Shown: piece by piece, positions 35,603 to 46,855 of the stretch
Position numbering within the stretch: the stretch's first letter is position 1
How the letters are laid out: the number at the start of each line of letters is the position of its first letter
Assembly (NCBI RefSeq): GCF_005886145.1
Contig: NZ_CP040504.1
Coordinates: 62,001-126,000, forward strand
Direction of reading: 5' to 3'
Source: Neisseria sp. oral taxon 014 str. F0314
GTDB taxonomy: Bacteria > Pseudomonadota > Gammaproteobacteria > Burkholderiales > Neisseriaceae
Length of the DNA stretch: 64,000 nt
Made by a program: the position numbers and the translations under genes
Notes under the pieces: model-generated
The model's input: the letters and a program-made list of their open reading frames with translations, nothing else
Told to the model about the DNA's origin: nothing
The model's database searches: none

Positions 35603-36228
35603 TGAACTCAAACGAAAAACTCCCTCCCGACGCGCTGATCGAAGCTGCGCTTTTGACCCAAACCGAACCCTTAAACGAAAAATCCATGCGCGAATTGTGT
35701 GTGCCGCCGCTGTCGCAGGACAAATTAATCGACGTGTTGGCGCAGTTGAAAACGCGTTGGCAGGGCAGGGCGTTGCAACTGGTGCATACGCATGAGGGCT
35801 GGCGGTTTCAGATTGCGCAGGCGGCCTTCGAGCGGCTGGGCAGCCTTCAGGAACAGCGTGCGCCGCGCTATTCCCGCGCTGTGATGGAAACGTTAGCGAT
35901 TATCGCCTACCAGCAGCCGGTTACGCGCGGCGACATTGAGGGCATACGCGGTGTGGCGGTGTCGCAGAACGTGATGCAGACCTTGCAGGACAGGGGTTGG
36001 ATTGAAGTGATCGGACACCGCGATTCGGTCGGCCGGCCTGCGTTGTGGGCGACGACGGCAACGTTTTTGAGCGATTTGCGGTTGGACAGTTTGGAAGAGC
36101 TGCCGCCGTTAACGGAGCTGGGTGAGTTGGTGTTGCCTGATTTGGTTGAAACGCCGCCGACGGATACGGATGAGGAAGAAAACGATATGCTGAGGCCGTC
36201 TGAAAACGGGGAGTTGCTGTTGAACTGA
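35602..36228 (+). CDS. scpB: Segregation and condensation protein ScpB
   Basis: 208-residue winged-helix subunit that joins ScpA and SMC in chromosome condensation. The pattern LIEAALLTQTEPLNEKSMREL opens the first winged helix and ETLAIIAYQQPVTRGDIEGIRGV the second. An acidic tail (TDTDEEENDM) contains a translated uptake sequence (LRPSENGE). The usual partner scpA is not next to it; the upstream gene is the AT-rich TPR gene, whose stop overlaps this start (TAATG). Confidence 0.92.
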   Translation: MNSNEKLPPDALIEAALLTQTEPLNEKSMRELCVPPLSQDKLIDVLAQLKTRWQGRALQLVHTHEGWRFQIAQAAFERLGSLQEQRAPRYSRAVMETLAIIAYQQPVTRGDIEGIRGVAVSQNVMQTLQDRGWIEVIGHRDSVGRPALWATTATFLSDLRLDSLEELPPLTELGELVLPDLVETPPTDTDEEENDMLRPSENGELLLN

Positions 36229-36251
36229 GCGGCTGTCGCTAGTCGGATGGG

Positions 36252-36319
36252 AAAGGCCGTCTGAAAACAGGTCTGGAGGAATCTTCAATTTCCTTCCAAC
36301 CTGTTTTCAGACGGCCTTC
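36252..36319 (+). terminator. Long-stem terminator of scpB
   Basis: GAAAGGCCGTCTGAAAACAGGT pairs with ACCTGTTTTCAGACGGCCTTC and continues with TGGAGGAA / TTCCTTCCA, giving a stem of about 30 bp. Confidence 0.75.
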
Positions 36320-36508
36320 GGTTTCTCCGGCGGTAAAACGGTTGTTTTACCATGCTGCTTTATAGACTTGCTTTTTTAGTGAAAAACCTGCAAAGGGCAG
36401 GGGGAACCGGCGGTGCCGTCAACCGGTGTGCTGCATAGGCCGACGGCGGTAGCGGTACTCTTTACCATTGTAGGATTGGGTTAATCGGGATTAGTTCCAA
36501 TCTGCGGC
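36320..36508. other. Intergenic gap between scpB and cysI, no gene seen
   Basis: About 190 bp without a supported reading frame on either strand. It contains local GC-rich repeats of GCCGGT/ACCGGC type (about 36405-36450) and a small inverted repeat AAAACGGTTGTTTT near 36337. A cysI terminator would be expected here, but none of the uptake-sequence type is present. Confidence 0.4.
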
Positions 36509-38263
36509 TCATGCCCAAAAATCGTGCGGCGCGTCCAAGACGGGCTTGACGATGCCGGTGCGGATGGCGAAATCGCCGAAGCCTTCGTTATCGAGGCGGT
36601 TTTGCGCCCAGTTGCCGACCCAGCCGTCGACGATTTCGAGGATTTCGGGTTCGGTAATGTTTTCTTTAAAGAGGCGCGGGATGCGGGTACCCTCGCGGTT
36701 GCCGCCTGCGTAGAGGTTGTAGCGGCCGACGGCTTTGCCGACCAAGCCGATTTCAGCGAGCATGGCGCGGCCGCAGCCGTTGGGGCAGCCGGTGACGCGC
36801 AGGACAATGTATTCGTCTTCCAAACCGTATTTGGCGAACATTTCGTCGATTTTGTCGGAGAACGATGGCAGGAAGCGTTCGGCCTCCGCCATCGCCAGCG
36901 GACAGGTCGGCAGGGCGACGCACGCCATCGAGTTTTCGCGCTGGATGGTGATGGATTTGCTGATTAAGCCGTGTTCTTTGGCGATTTTGTCTATGGTGTC
37001 TTTCAGCTCGGGCGGGACGTTGGCGACGACGAGGTTTTGATTGGCGGTCAGGCGGAAGTCGCCGGGGTGGATTTTGGCGATTTCGCGCACGCCGGTTTTC
37101 AACGGCCTGCCGGGGTAGTCGAGCAGGCGGCCGTTTTCGATAAACAGGGTCAGGTGCCAGTTGCCTTCAAGTCCTTTAACCCAGCCGATGTGGTCGCCGC
37201 GATGGGTGAAGGCGTAGGGGCGGATGGGTTGGAACTTGATGCCCATGCGCTTTTCGACTTCTTCTTTGAATACTTCGACGCCGACGCGCTGGAGGGTATA
37301 GCGGGTGCGCGCGGCTTTGCGGTCACTGCGGTTGCCCCAGTCGCGCTGGGTGCTGACGACGGCTTCGGCGGCGTTGAGGGTGTATTCGAGGGGGACGAAA
37401 CCGAATTCGTAAGAGGTGTTGGGATAGGTTTTAGTGTTACCGTGTTCGCTTGACAGCCCGCCGCCGACAAGGACGTTGAAGCCGACAAGTCTGCCGTTTT
37501 CTTCGATGGCGACAAAGCCTAAATCGTTGGAATGGATGTCCACATCGTTGTCGGGCGGGATGACGACGGCGGTTTTGAATTTGCGCGGCAGATAGGTTTT
37601 GCCCAAAATCGGTTCGACATCGTCGGCGATTTCTTTGTTGCGCGGTTCGGTCGGTTCGGTGGTGAACACTTTTTCGCCGTCCAGCCAGACATCGGCATAT
37701 GCCATAGTGCGCGGCAGGAGGTGCATACTGATGCGTTTCGCCCATTCGTAGGCTTCTTGGTGCAGCGGGCTTTGAACGGGATTGCTGGTGCAGAGAACGT
37801 TGCGGTTGACGTCGCTGGCGGTGGCGATGGAATCGAGGCCGAGTTTGTGTAGGGACTGGTGCGCCAGTTTCAAATCGGTTTTTAAAATGCCGTGGTATTG
37901 GAAGGTTTGGCGGTTGGTCAGGCGGATAGAGCCGTAAATGGTGTGGTCGCCGGCAAATTCGTCTATGCCCAGCCACTGTGCCGGTGTGATGATGCCGCCG
38001 GGCAGACGGCAGCGCAACATCATGTTTTTTAAGGGTTCGAGTTTTTGGTCGGTACGCTCGGCGCGGATGTCACGGTTGTCCTGCTCGTACATGCCGTGGA
38101 AACGGATGAGCTGGAAATTGTCAGCGGTAAAGCCGCCGGTAAAGTCGTCGGTCAAATCGTCTTTGATGGTACCGTGCAGATAGTCGCTGCGGTCTTTCAG
38201 GGCTTCGTTGCCGGAAAGCGGGGTATCGGGCAGCTTGGCGCGCGGGTCGGCGGTGGTCGTCAT
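36509..38263 (-). CDS. cysI: Sulfite reductase hemoprotein beta subunit
   Basis: 584-residue siroheme/4Fe-4S enzyme that reduces sulfite to sulfide in assimilatory sulfur metabolism. Cluster cysteines are visible in [17 protein letters not shown] and [12 protein letters not shown], as are the siroheme Arg-rich segments [14 protein letters not shown] and [19 protein letters not shown] sits 7 bp before the ATG. The flavoprotein partner cysJ and other cys genes are not beside it, unlike the usual cysJI arrangement, so it is an isolated copy in this window. Confidence 0.95.
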   Translation of the reverse strand: MTTTADPRAKLPDTPLSGNEALKDRSDYLHGTIKDDLTDDFTGGFTADNFQLIRFHGMYEQDNRDIRAERTDQKLEPLKNMMLRCRLPGGIITPAQWLGIDEFAGDHTIYGSIRLTNRQTFQYHGILKTDLKLAHQSLHKLGLDSIATASDVNRNVLCTSNPVQSPLHQEAYEWAKRISMHLLPRTMAYADVWLDGEKVFTTEPTEPRNKEIADDVEPILGKTYLPRKFKTAVVIPPDNDVDIHSNDLGFVAIEENGRLVGFNVLVGGGLSSEHGNTKTYPNTSYEFGFVPLEYTLNAAEAVVSTQRDWGNRSDRKAARTRYTLQRVGVEVFKEEVEKRMGIKFQPIRPYAFTHRGDHIGWVKGLEGNWHLTLFIENGRLLDYPGRPLKTGVREIAKIHPGDFRLTANQNLVVANVPPELKDTIDKIAKEHGLISKSITIQRENSMACVALPTCPLAMAEAERFLPSFSDKIDEMFAKYGLEDEYIVLRVTGCPNGCGRAMLAEIGLVGKAVGRYNLYAGGNREGTRIPRLFKENITEPEILEIVDGWVGNWAQNRLDNEGFGDFAIRTGIVKPVLDAPHDFWA

Positions 38264-38521
38264 AGGGTGCTCCTGAGTTTATTTTTATTGCGTGCCTCCG
38301 ATGTCGTGCGGGGCGCGGCCATAGGAAACTTGCAGTTTTTCCTATATTTCTGATGAAGCTACTTTACTGAGGCCGTCTGAAAAAGGGAAAGAATGGTTTG
38401 TTGTATTTAAAGATGATTTCGTTATATTGAGCGGCCGGAATCGGTTTAAGGAAGGATGTTTGAGATATGTCAAGCTTATAACGCCTGTTGATACTATACT
38501 GTTTGCCAGAAGCAGGAGCCT

Positions 38522-38550
38522 TTTATATCGGTAGATTTAACCGATATAAA
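38522..38550. promoter_or_regulatory. Perfect 11-bp inverted repeat upstream of the carbonic anhydrase gene
   Basis: TTTATATCGGT (38522-38532) and ACCGATATAAA (38540-38550) with a 7-nt spacer, 36 bp before the ATG and 22 bp after a TATACT -10-like box (38495-38500). It lacks a T-run, so an operator or 5' leader hairpin is more likely than a terminator. The remaining gap to cysI carries one uptake sequence at about 38370. Confidence 0.55.
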
Positions 38551-38586
38551 ATATTATCAATGTAGCATAAAAACCGGAGTGTGATT

Positions 38587-39330
38587 ATGAAAATACATCT
38601 GTTCCTCTCTTTGCTGATGGCGGCGTCGGCCGCGACAGTATCCGCGGCAAATCCTCAACCTAATTGGTCTTACACAGGAGCAAACGATTCGGCCCACTGG
38701 GGCGGATTGAGCAAGGATTTTGCAGTCTGCAAAACGGGAAAACAGCAGTCCCCCGTGGATTTCTCCTCTGTAAAAGCGGTAAAAGGCAAGCAGGTTGTGT
38801 ACCGCTACGACACATCCGACTATAAAGTGGAAAATAACGGCCATACCCTTCAAGCAACACCGCAGGGTAAGCCGCAGACCGTTATGATTAACGGCAAGCC
38901 TTATGTATTCAAGCAGTTCCATTTCCATATCCCGAGCGAACATACGTTTAAAGGCAAGCATTTGCCGATGGAGGCGCATTTTGTCCATCAGGCTGAAGAC
39001 GGGACTTTGGCCGTAGTTGCCACGGTGTTCAAACCGGGAAAAAACAACCCTGCCCTGACTGCGTTGGTGGCGAAAAAATTGAAAACGGGTGAATCCGTGC
39101 AGTTGAAAGGCTTGGATATTCAAACTTTGCTGCCCGAAGACACCAAATCTTTCCATCTGAAAGGCTCGTTGACCACGCCGCCTTGCAGCGAAAACGTTAC
39201 TTGGGTGGTGTTTGAAACGCCGGTTCAGGCGGGAGAAGCACAGATTAAGGCGATGCGGGCAATTATCGGCAGCGCCAACAACCGCCCTGTGCAGCCTTTG
39301 AACGGCCGCGAAGTGAACGAGATTCAGTAG
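38587..39330 (+). CDS. Periplasmic alpha-carbonic anhydrase
   Basis: Interconverts CO2 and bicarbonate in the periplasm. The 247-residue precursor has a signal peptide (MKIHLFLSLLMAASAATVSA), zinc histidines H112 and H114 in FHFHIPSEHT and H131 in MEAHFVH, and the disulfide cysteines C48 and TPPCSENVTW. It closely follows the known neisserial alpha enzyme in layout. Start at ATG 38587 with GGAG seven bases before; a GTG two codons upstream overlaps that site. Sits downstream of a perfect inverted repeat. Confidence 0.95.
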   Translation: MKIHLFLSLLMAASAATVSAANPQPNWSYTGANDSAHWGGLSKDFAVCKTGKQQSPVDFSSVKAVKGKQVVYRYDTSDYKVENNGHTLQATPQGKPQTVMINGKPYVFKQFHFHIPSEHTFKGKHLPMEAHFVHQAEDGTLAVVATVFKPGKNNPALTALVAKKLKTGESVQLKGLDIQTLLPEDTKSFHLKGSLTTPPCSENVTWVVFETPVQAGEAQIKAMRAIIGSANNRPVQPLNGREVNEIQ

Positions 39331-39410
39331 TCCGCCATAAAAACTTAAAGGCCGTCTGAAAACGGCAGATGCAGCAGTAGGGCGGGAATAAAATACCCGA
39401 CTTACGGACT

Positions 39411-39440
39411 AAAAAAGCACCTCAACCGAGGTGCTTTTTA
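39411..39440. terminator. Bidirectional terminator between carbonic anhydrase and pyrG
   Basis: AAAAAAGCACCTC-AACC-GAGGTGCTTTTTATT, with A- and T-runs on both sides, between convergent genes. Uptake sequences lie next to it at about 39350 and 39441. Confidence 0.85.
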
Positions 39441-39465
39441 TTTTCAGACGGCCTTTGACCGAACG

Positions 39466-41130
<1,665 letters not shown>

Positions 41131-41176
41131 TTACCTTGAAGCAGTAGGGCTGGCAATGAGGCCGGCGGACGCTATT

Positions 41177-41211
41177 GAGGCCGTCTGAAAACCGGATTTT
41201 CAGACGGCCTC
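41177..41211 (-). terminator. Terminator of fadD
   Basis: GAGGCCGTCTGAAAA / TTTTCAGACGGCCTC, just beyond the fadD stop on the minus strand. Confidence 0.75.
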
Positions 41212-41232
41212 TTGCCGTGGGACGGGATCGGA

Positions 41233-42906
41233 TTATTTGCCCAGCGCCTGTTCGCGCAGTTCGCGGCGCAGGATTTTGCCGACGTTGGATTTGGGCAGTT
41301 CGTCGCGGAACTCGATGTCTTTGGGCACTTTGTAGCCGGTCAGTTCGGTGCGGCAGAAGGCGATGAGTTCTTCCTTGGTCAGCGACGGGTCTTTTTTTAC
41401 CACGAATACTTTTAACGCTTCGCCTGTTTTTTCGTTAGGCACGCCGATGCAGGCAACTTCCATGACTTTGTCGTTGTGGGCGATGACTTCTTCGATTTCG
41501 TTCGGGTAGACGTTGAAGCCGGAAACGACAATCAGGTCTTTTTTGCGGTCGACCAGCTTGAACCAGCCTTTTTCGTCCATGACGGCGATGTCGCCGGTTT
41601 CCAAAAAGCCGCGCGCGTCAATGGCTTTGGCGGTTTCTTCGGGACGGTTCCAATACCCCTGCATGACCTGCGGGCCTTTGACCCATAGTTCGCCGGGCTG
41701 TCCTTGCGCCACGGTGCTGCCGTCGGCATCGCGCAGTTCGATTTCGGTCGAGGGTATCGGCAGGCCGATGCCGCCGCTGTATGTTTCAATATTCAGCGGG
41801 TTGCAGCACACCCCCGGACTGGCTTCGGTCAGGCCGTAGGCTTCGACGATGGGGGTGCCGGTAATGTCTTTCCATTTTTCGGCGACGGCTTTCTGCGTTG
41901 CCATGCCGCCGCCGAGCGTCAGCCGCAGGTCGGAGAAATCGACGGTGGCGAAATCGGGCTGGTTGACCATGCCGTTAAACAAGGTGTTGACGCCGACAAA
42001 GACGCTGATGCGTTCTTTTTTGAGCTCGCCGATAAAACCTTTCATGTCGCGCGGGTTGGTAATCAGGATGATTTTGGAACCGGCGTTGGTAAAAATCATC
42101 AGGTTCACCGTTAGGGCGAAGATGTGGTAGAACGGCAGCGCGGCGATGACGGTTTCTTTACCTTCGCGCAGTTGGTTTCTAATCCATTCTTTCGCTTGAA
42201 GCATATTGGCGCAGATGTTGCCGTGGCTGAGTACGGCGCCCTTGGCAACGCCGGTCGTGCCGCCGGTGTATTGCAGGAAGGCTGTGTCTTCGCGGGTGAT
42301 GTCTACCTTGGTAAAAGGCAGCGCCGCTCCCTGTTTCATGGCCGTCTGAAACGGAACGGCATTCGGGATGCGGTATTCGGGTACGGCTTTTTTGATTTTC
42401 CGCAGCACGAAATTCATCAGCGTGCCTTTGATGGTGCCGAACATGTCGCCGACGCTGGCGACGATGACGTGTTTGATTTGCGTGCGCGGCAGCACCAATT
42501 CCAGCGTGTTGGCAAAATTTTCCAAAACGACGATGGTGGTTGCGCCGCTGTCTTTAAGCTGGTGTTCCAGTTCGCGCGGGGTATAGAGCGGGTTGGTATT
42601 GACGACGACCATGCCTGCCTGCAAGGTGCCGAACAGGGCGACCGGATATTGCAGCAGGTTGGGCATCATGATGGCGACGCGCTCGCCGCGCGGCAGTTTC
42701 AGTATGTTTTGCAGGTAGGAGGCGAAGTCGGTAATCAGCTTGGCGGTTTCGGCATAGGTCAGCGTTTTGCCCATATTGCAAAAGGCGGGTTTGCCGCCGA
42801 ATTTTTGCGCGCTTTGGTTGAATACGTCGGTAATGGATTTGTAGCGTGTGATGTCGATTTCGGCGTTGACGCCTTGTTCGTAGCTGTTCAGCCAGAGTTT
42901 TTCCAT
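41233..42906 (-). CDS. fadD: Long-chain fatty-acid-CoA ligase
   Basis: 557-residue ANL-superfamily ligase that activates fatty acids to acyl-CoA at the inner membrane. The ATP-binding P-loop QYTGGTTGVAKGA, the AMP motif EAYGLTEASPG, the hinge DIAVMDEKGWFKLVDRKKDLI and the C-terminal catalytic lysine in PKSNVGKILRRELR are present. Length and sequence match FadD. It starts with MEKLWLNSYEQGV. It has no adjacent beta-oxidation genes. Confidence 0.92.
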   Translation of the reverse strand: MEKLWLNSYEQGVNAEIDITRYKSITDVFNQSAQKFGGKPAFCNMGKTLTYAETAKLITDFASYLQNILKLPRGERVAIMMPNLLQYPVALFGTLQAGMVVVNTNPLYTPRELEHQLKDSGATTIVVLENFANTLELVLPRTQIKHVIVASVGDMFGTIKGTLMNFVLRKIKKAVPEYRIPNAVPFQTAMKQGAALPFTKVDITREDTAFLQYTGGTTGVAKGAVLSHGNICANMLQAKEWIRNQLREGKETVIAALPFYHIFALTVNLMIFTNAGSKIILITNPRDMKGFIGELKKERISVFVGVNTLFNGMVNQPDFATVDFSDLRLTLGGGMATQKAVAEKWKDITGTPIVEAYGLTEASPGVCCNPLNIETYSGGIGLPIPSTEIELRDADGSTVAQGQPGELWVKGPQVMQGYWNRPEETAKAIDARGFLETGDIAVMDEKGWFKLVDRKKDLIVVSGFNVYPNEIEEVIAHNDKVMEVACIGVPNEKTGEALKVFVVKKDPSLTKEELIAFCRTELTGYKVPKDIEFRDELPKSNVGKILRRELREQALGK

Positions 42907-42931
42907 AATGGGGCTTTCTTTGGTTTTCGTT

Positions 42932-42963
42932 GCAGGCCGTCTGGAAGGGTTTTCAGACGGCCT
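42932..42963 (-). terminator. Imperfect uptake-sequence terminator after mnmA
   Basis: CAGGCCGTCTGGAA / TTTTCAGACGGCCTC, with one base changed from the consensus. Another single uptake sequence lies at 43004. Confidence 0.6.
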
Positions 42964-43022
42964 CGTGATAACAGGTGAATCTGCGGAAACGGCCGGTACC
43001 GGTCAGGCCGTCTGAAAAAGGG

Positions 43023-44126
43023 TCAGCCGTTAACAATCAGCGGTTTGTCGGTGGCCATAATCACGCCGCCGCCCAAGCAGACATCACCGTCGTAGAGGAC
43101 GGCGGATTGACCCGGCGTTACCGCCCATTGCGGTTCGTCAAAGACAAGTTCGGCGGTGTCGTCGTCAAGATAGCGCAGGCCGCAGGGCGCGTCGGCCATA
43201 CGGTAGCGGGTTTTGCAGGTGTAGCGTCCCTCTTTCGGGCGTTCGGGTAGCGTGAAGCTCAAATCGTTCATGACGAGGCTGCGGGTGTAGAGCAGCGGGT
43301 GGTCGTGGCCTTGTACGACGATGAGTTCGTTTTTCGCCAAGTTTTTACCCGCGACGAACCAAGGCTCGCCCGCTCCGCCTATTCCCAGGCCTTTGCGCTG
43401 TCCGAGCGTGTAGAACATCAGTCCGACGTGTTCGCCGACGGCTTTTCCTTCGGGCGTAACCATTTTGCCGTTGTTGGTCGGCAGGTATTTTTGCAGGAAC
43501 TCGCGGAACGGGCGTTCGCCGATGAAGCAGATGCCGGTGCTGTCTTTTTTGGCGGCGGTAGGCAGTTTGAATTCGGCGGCAAGGCGGCGGACTTCGGGTT
43601 TTTCCAAACCGCCCAGCGGGAAAATCGCGCGTTCGAGCTGGAAGGGTTGGAGGCGGTAGAGGAAATAGCTTTGGTCTTTGTTTCGGTCGAGGCCTTTGAG
43701 CAGGTAGTGCACGCCGTTTCGGACTTCTTTACGCGCATAGTGGCCGGTGGCGATGGTGTCCGCGCCTTGCTCTAGGGCGTAGTCCAAAAAGCATTTGAAC
43801 TTGATTTCGGCGTTGCACAATACGTCGGGATTCGGCGTCCTGCCCGCGCCGTATTCCTTGAGGAAATAGGCGAATACTTTGTCTTTGTATTGTGCGGCGA
43901 AATTGACGATGTCGATGTCGATGCCGAGGATGTCGGCCACGGCGATGGCGTCGAAAGAGTCTTGTTTGATGCTGCAATATTCATCGTTGTCGTCGTCTTC
44001 CCAGTTTTGCATGAATACGCCGTGCACTCGGTGTCCCTGCTGTTTGAGCAGGGCGGCCGTTACGGAGGAGTCGACGCCGCCGGAGAGTCCGACGATGATG
44101 TTTTGCGGTGTGTTTTCAATATTCAT
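43023..44126 (-). CDS. mnmA: tRNA-specific 2-thiouridylase MnmA
   Basis: Inserts sulfur at U34 of Lys, Glu and Gln tRNAs. The 367-residue protein carries the PP-loop [12 protein letters not shown], the conserved acid cysteine in [12 protein letters not shown] and the persulfide cysteine in STGICFIGE, in the order expected for MnmA. The length is typical. Single gene flanked by terminators. Confidence 0.95.
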   Translation of the reverse strand: MNIENTPQNIIVGLSGGVDSSVTAALLKQQGHRVHGVFMQNWEDDDNDEYCSIKQDSFDAIAVADILGIDIDIVNFAAQYKDKVFAYFLKEYGAGRTPNPDVLCNAEIKFKCFLDYALEQGADTIATGHYARKEVRNGVHYLLKGLDRNKDQSYFLYRLQPFQLERAIFPLGGLEKPEVRRLAAEFKLPTAAKKDSTGICFIGERPFREFLQKYLPTNNGKMVTPEGKAVGEHVGLMFYTLGQRKGLGIGGAGEPWFVAGKNLAKNELIVVQGHDHPLLYTRSLVMNDLSFTLPERPKEGRYTCKTRYRMADAPCGLRYLDDDTAELVFDEPQWAVTPGQSAVLYDGDVCLGGGVIMATDKPLIVNG

Positions 44127-44188
44127 GCGTGGGGATGTGGGGCGAAAACGGATTTAAACGCTGATTTTAACATAAATTTAAATATACT

Positions 44189-44229
44189 GAGGCCGTCTGA
44201 AAACCGGCAGGCGGGTTTCAGACGGCCTC
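44189..44229 (-). terminator. Terminator of the PCuAC gene
   Basis: GAGGCCGTCTGAAAACC / GGTTTCAGACGGCCTC-type stem between the PCuAC gene and mnmA. Confidence 0.75.
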
Positions 44230-44271
44230 GAAAGACCGGAATCCGGTAGGGATTTTCACATCAGGCGGGAT

Positions 44272-44751
44272 TTAGTGTGCGTGCGCGCCGCCGCCGTGGT
44301 TGTGGTTGTGTGCGTCGTCGGCCGCTTTGGGCACGTTTTTAACCGGCACGTCGACGGTAATGGGTTTGGCTTTTTTGAATTTCAGCGTAACCGGTACGGT
44401 TTCGCCTTCTTTCAGAGGCTGTTTCAGGCCCATGAACATGACGTGGTAGCTGCCCGGTTTCAACTCGGTAACGGCTTTTTTCGGCAGAGGGATGCCGCCT
44501 TTGACTTCGCGCATACGCATCACGCCGTTGTCGTTGACATGTGTGTGGACTTCTACGCGCTCCGCTACGGGGCTGTTGCCGCCGACCAGAAAATCTTGGG
44601 CGTTGGTGTCATTGTTGATTTTCATGAACGCGCCGCTCATTTTCATGCCTTCGACGGAAGCGCGCGCCCAAGGTTCTTCGACTTGGATGCCTGCCGCCAT
44701 AGCGGTTTGGTACAGACCTGCCAAAACCAGTGTTGCCAGTAGTTTCTTCAT
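44272..44751 (-). CDS. Periplasmic copper chaperone PCuAC (AccA-like)
   Basis: 159-residue precursor with a signal peptide (MKKLLATLVLAGLYQTAMA). The PCuAC copper-site motif is present as VEVHTHVNDNGVMRMREV and PGSYHVMFMGL, giving the His and Met ligands. A His-rich tail (DDAHNHNHGGGAHAH) adds possible metal sites. In neisserial pathogens the homologue AccA loads copper into the nitrite reductase AniA and other cuproenzymes, which fits the nitrate regulators at the start of this window; the link is inference. The open frame extends 13 codons upstream, but MKKLL is the natural signal-peptide start. Confidence 0.88.
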   Translation of the reverse strand: MKKLLATLVLAGLYQTAMAAGIQVEEPWARASVEGMKMSGAFMKINNDTNAQDFLVGGNSPVAERVEVHTHVNDNGVMRMREVKGGIPLPKKAVTELKPGSYHVMFMGLKQPLKEGETVPVTLKFKKAKPITVDVPVKNVPKAADDAHNHNHGGGAHAH

Positions 44752-44894
44752 GTTTTTTCCTTTGCAAGGGTTGGGGAAGATAGTGGTCATATTATACGTT
44801 AAGGCCGTCTGAATATTTGACTTAAATTAAATTTTTACAGATTAATAACTAGATATAAATAACTAATATAATAATTTTACATAGCTAAAAATAT

Positions 44895-45287
44895 TTAGAT
44901 ATAGGTGTGCCACAGTGCGGACAGCCAAGTTACCGCCAACAAGACCAAAGCCGCAAGCTGCGCTGCCGAACCTGCGTCTTTGGCACGTTTGGCCAGTTCG
45001 TGCTTTTCGGTGGATGTATGGTCGACGGCGGCTTCGACGGCGGTGTTGAACAATTCGGTAATCAGCGAAATAAAGGATGCCGTAATCAGCAGCAGCCTGA
45101 CGGAAAAATCGAAGTCGAAGATGCAGGCGAGGATAACCAGCGTCAGGTTGAGCCAGCATACTTGGCGGAACGCGCTCTCATGCCGGTAGGCGGCCTTGAG
45201 TCCGTCTTTGGAATAGCCGTAGGCATTGATGATGCGTTTGATGCCGGTTTTGCCTTTTTTCTCGGATGCGTAGGATTCGTTGCGCAT
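44895..45287 (-). CDS. dgkA: Diacylglycerol kinase
   Basis: 130-residue integral membrane kinase that recycles diacylglycerol made during envelope glycan modification. The family core ITELFNTAVEAAVDHTSTEKHELAKRAKDAGSAA is intact, with three TM helices (about 45-60, 63-85, 108-128). The start MRNESYASEKKG gives a slightly extended basic N-terminus. It lies 45 bp after the rng stop and could be co-transcribed with it. The AT-rich gap 44752-44894 lies beyond it and probably holds the PCuAC promoter. Confidence 0.94.
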   Translation of the reverse strand: MRNESYASEKKGKTGIKRIINAYGYSKDGLKAAYRHESAFRQVCWLNLTLVILACIFDFDFSVRLLLITASFISLITELFNTAVEAAVDHTSTEKHELAKRAKDAGSAAQLAALVLLAVTWLSALWHTYI

Positions 45288-45331
45288 GGGTTTGTCTTTG
45301 TTTTAGGTTTTCAGACGGCCTGATTGTTGGG

Positions 45332-46825
45332 TTACATCAATACGATGTCGTATTGTTCCTGCGTGTAGGCGGTTTCGACTGCCAGCGAAATCGGTTTGCC
45401 GATAAAGTCTATCAGCATCGCCAGCGATTGCGATTCTTCGTCGAGGAAGAGGTCGATGACGTTGGGCGCGGCCAAGATGCGGAAGGACTGGGCATCGTAG
45501 CGGCGGGCCTCGCGGACGACTTCGCGCTGGATTTCGTAGCAAATGGTCTGCGGCGTTTTCAGACGGCCTCTGCCCTGGCAGGACGGGCAGGGTTCGCAGA
45601 GGATTTGGCTGAGGTTTTCGCGCGAACGTTTGCGGGTCAGCTCGACCAAACCCAAGCTGGTGAAACCGTTGAGGGTAACGCGGGTACGGTCGAAGGCGAG
45701 GGCTTTGGCAAGCTCTTGCAACACGGCTTCGCGGTGGGCTTCCTGCGCCATGTCGATGAAGTCGATGATGATGATGCCGCCGAGGTTGCGCAACCTTAAT
45801 TCGCGGGCGATGGTGTGGCAGGCTTCGAGGTTGGTGCGGAAGATGGTTTCATCGAAGTTGCGCGCGCCGACGAAGCCGCCGGTGTTCACGTCTATCGTGG
45901 TCATGGCTTCGGTGGACTCGATAATCAGGTAGCTGCCGAAGTTGAGGTTGACGCGCGGTTGCAGGGCGCGGCTGATTTCCTGCTCGACGTTGTGGGTTTC
46001 AAACAGCGGGCGTTCGCCTTTAAACAACTCTATTCTGCCCAATGCACCGTGGACGTATTGCTCGGCGAAGCGGGTCATGCGGCGGTGGTTTTCGGTTGAA
46101 TCGACCAGGATTTTTTGCGTGTCGAGGCTGAACATGTCGCGCAACACGCGCAGGCTTAGCGGCAAATCCTGATAAAGCAGGGTTTCCGGCGGCTGGATTT
46201 TTGCTTGTTCTTGAATGTGTTCCCACACTTTGGTCAGGTAGTGGATGTCGGATTGAAGCTGCTCGTCGGTGGCATTTTCGGCGTTGGTGCGGATGATGTA
46301 GCCGTGACACGCGTCTTCGGGCAATAGATTAGTCAGGCGTTCGCGCAGGCTGTTGCGCTCGGTGTCGTCTTCGATGCGTTGGGAAATGCCGATGTGGTCT
46401 TCCTGCGGAAGGTGGACGAGGAAGCGCCCCGCTAACGAAATTTGAGTGGAAAGGCGCGCGCCTTTGGTGTTGATCGGGTCTTTGATGACCTGCACCAAAA
46501 CCGACTGTCCTTCAAACAACATATGCTCGATGCGCTGGGTTTCGTCGGGGTTGCGGCGTTGTTCGAGGACATCGACGATGTGCAGAAACGCGGCGCGTTC
46601 CAAACCGATGTCGATGAACGCGCTCTGCATTCCGGGCAACACGCGGCGCACCACGCCCAGATAAATATTGCCGACCAGACTATGGCCGCTGTTGCGTTCG
46701 ATGTGCAGCTCGCAGATATTGTTTTCTTCCAACACCGCCACGCGCGTTTCCTGCGGCGTAATGTTGACGAGCACGGTTTCGGGCGGACGGACGGCGTCCT
46801 TCGGGATAGGGATTCCTGAAAGCAT
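45332..46825 (-). CDS. rng: Ribonuclease G
   Basis: 497-residue endoribonuclease of the RNase E/G family that trims the 5' end of 16S rRNA. The N-terminal S1 domain contains NIYLGVVRRVLPGMQSAFIDIG. The catalytic DNase-I-like region has IDVNTGGFVG and IIIIDFIDM with the metal-binding Asps, and the Zn-link is CEPCPSCQGRG. It lacks the long degradosome arm of RNase E. The start MLSGIPIPKD is chosen, preceded by CAGGAAC; thirteen more codons upstream are open but would run through a hairpin. Confidence 0.94.
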   Translation of the reverse strand: MLSGIPIPKDAVRPPETVLVNITPQETRVAVLEENNICELHIERNSGHSLVGNIYLGVVRRVLPGMQSAFIDIGLERAAFLHIVDVLEQRRNPDETQRIEHMLFEGQSVLVQVIKDPINTKGARLSTQISLAGRFLVHLPQEDHIGISQRIEDDTERNSLRERLTNLLPEDACHGYIIRTNAENATDEQLQSDIHYLTKVWEHIQEQAKIQPPETLLYQDLPLSLRVLRDMFSLDTQKILVDSTENHRRMTRFAEQYVHGALGRIELFKGERPLFETHNVEQEISRALQPRVNLNFGSYLIIESTEAMTTIDVNTGGFVGARNFDETIFRTNLEACHTIARELRLRNLGGIIIIDFIDMAQEAHREAVLQELAKALAFDRTRVTLNGFTSLGLVELTRKRSRENLSQILCEPCPSCQGRGRLKTPQTICYEIQREVVREARRYDAQSFRILAAPNVIDLFLDEESQSLAMLIDFIGKPISLAVETAYTQEQYDIVLM

Positions 46826-46855
46826 GATGGTTCCTGATTTTTGAATACAAAAAAA

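Noticed and set aside
36405..36450. GC-rich hairpin-like stretch between scpB and cysI as a small RNA
   Set aside because: No promoter or terminator frames it and the pairing is weak.
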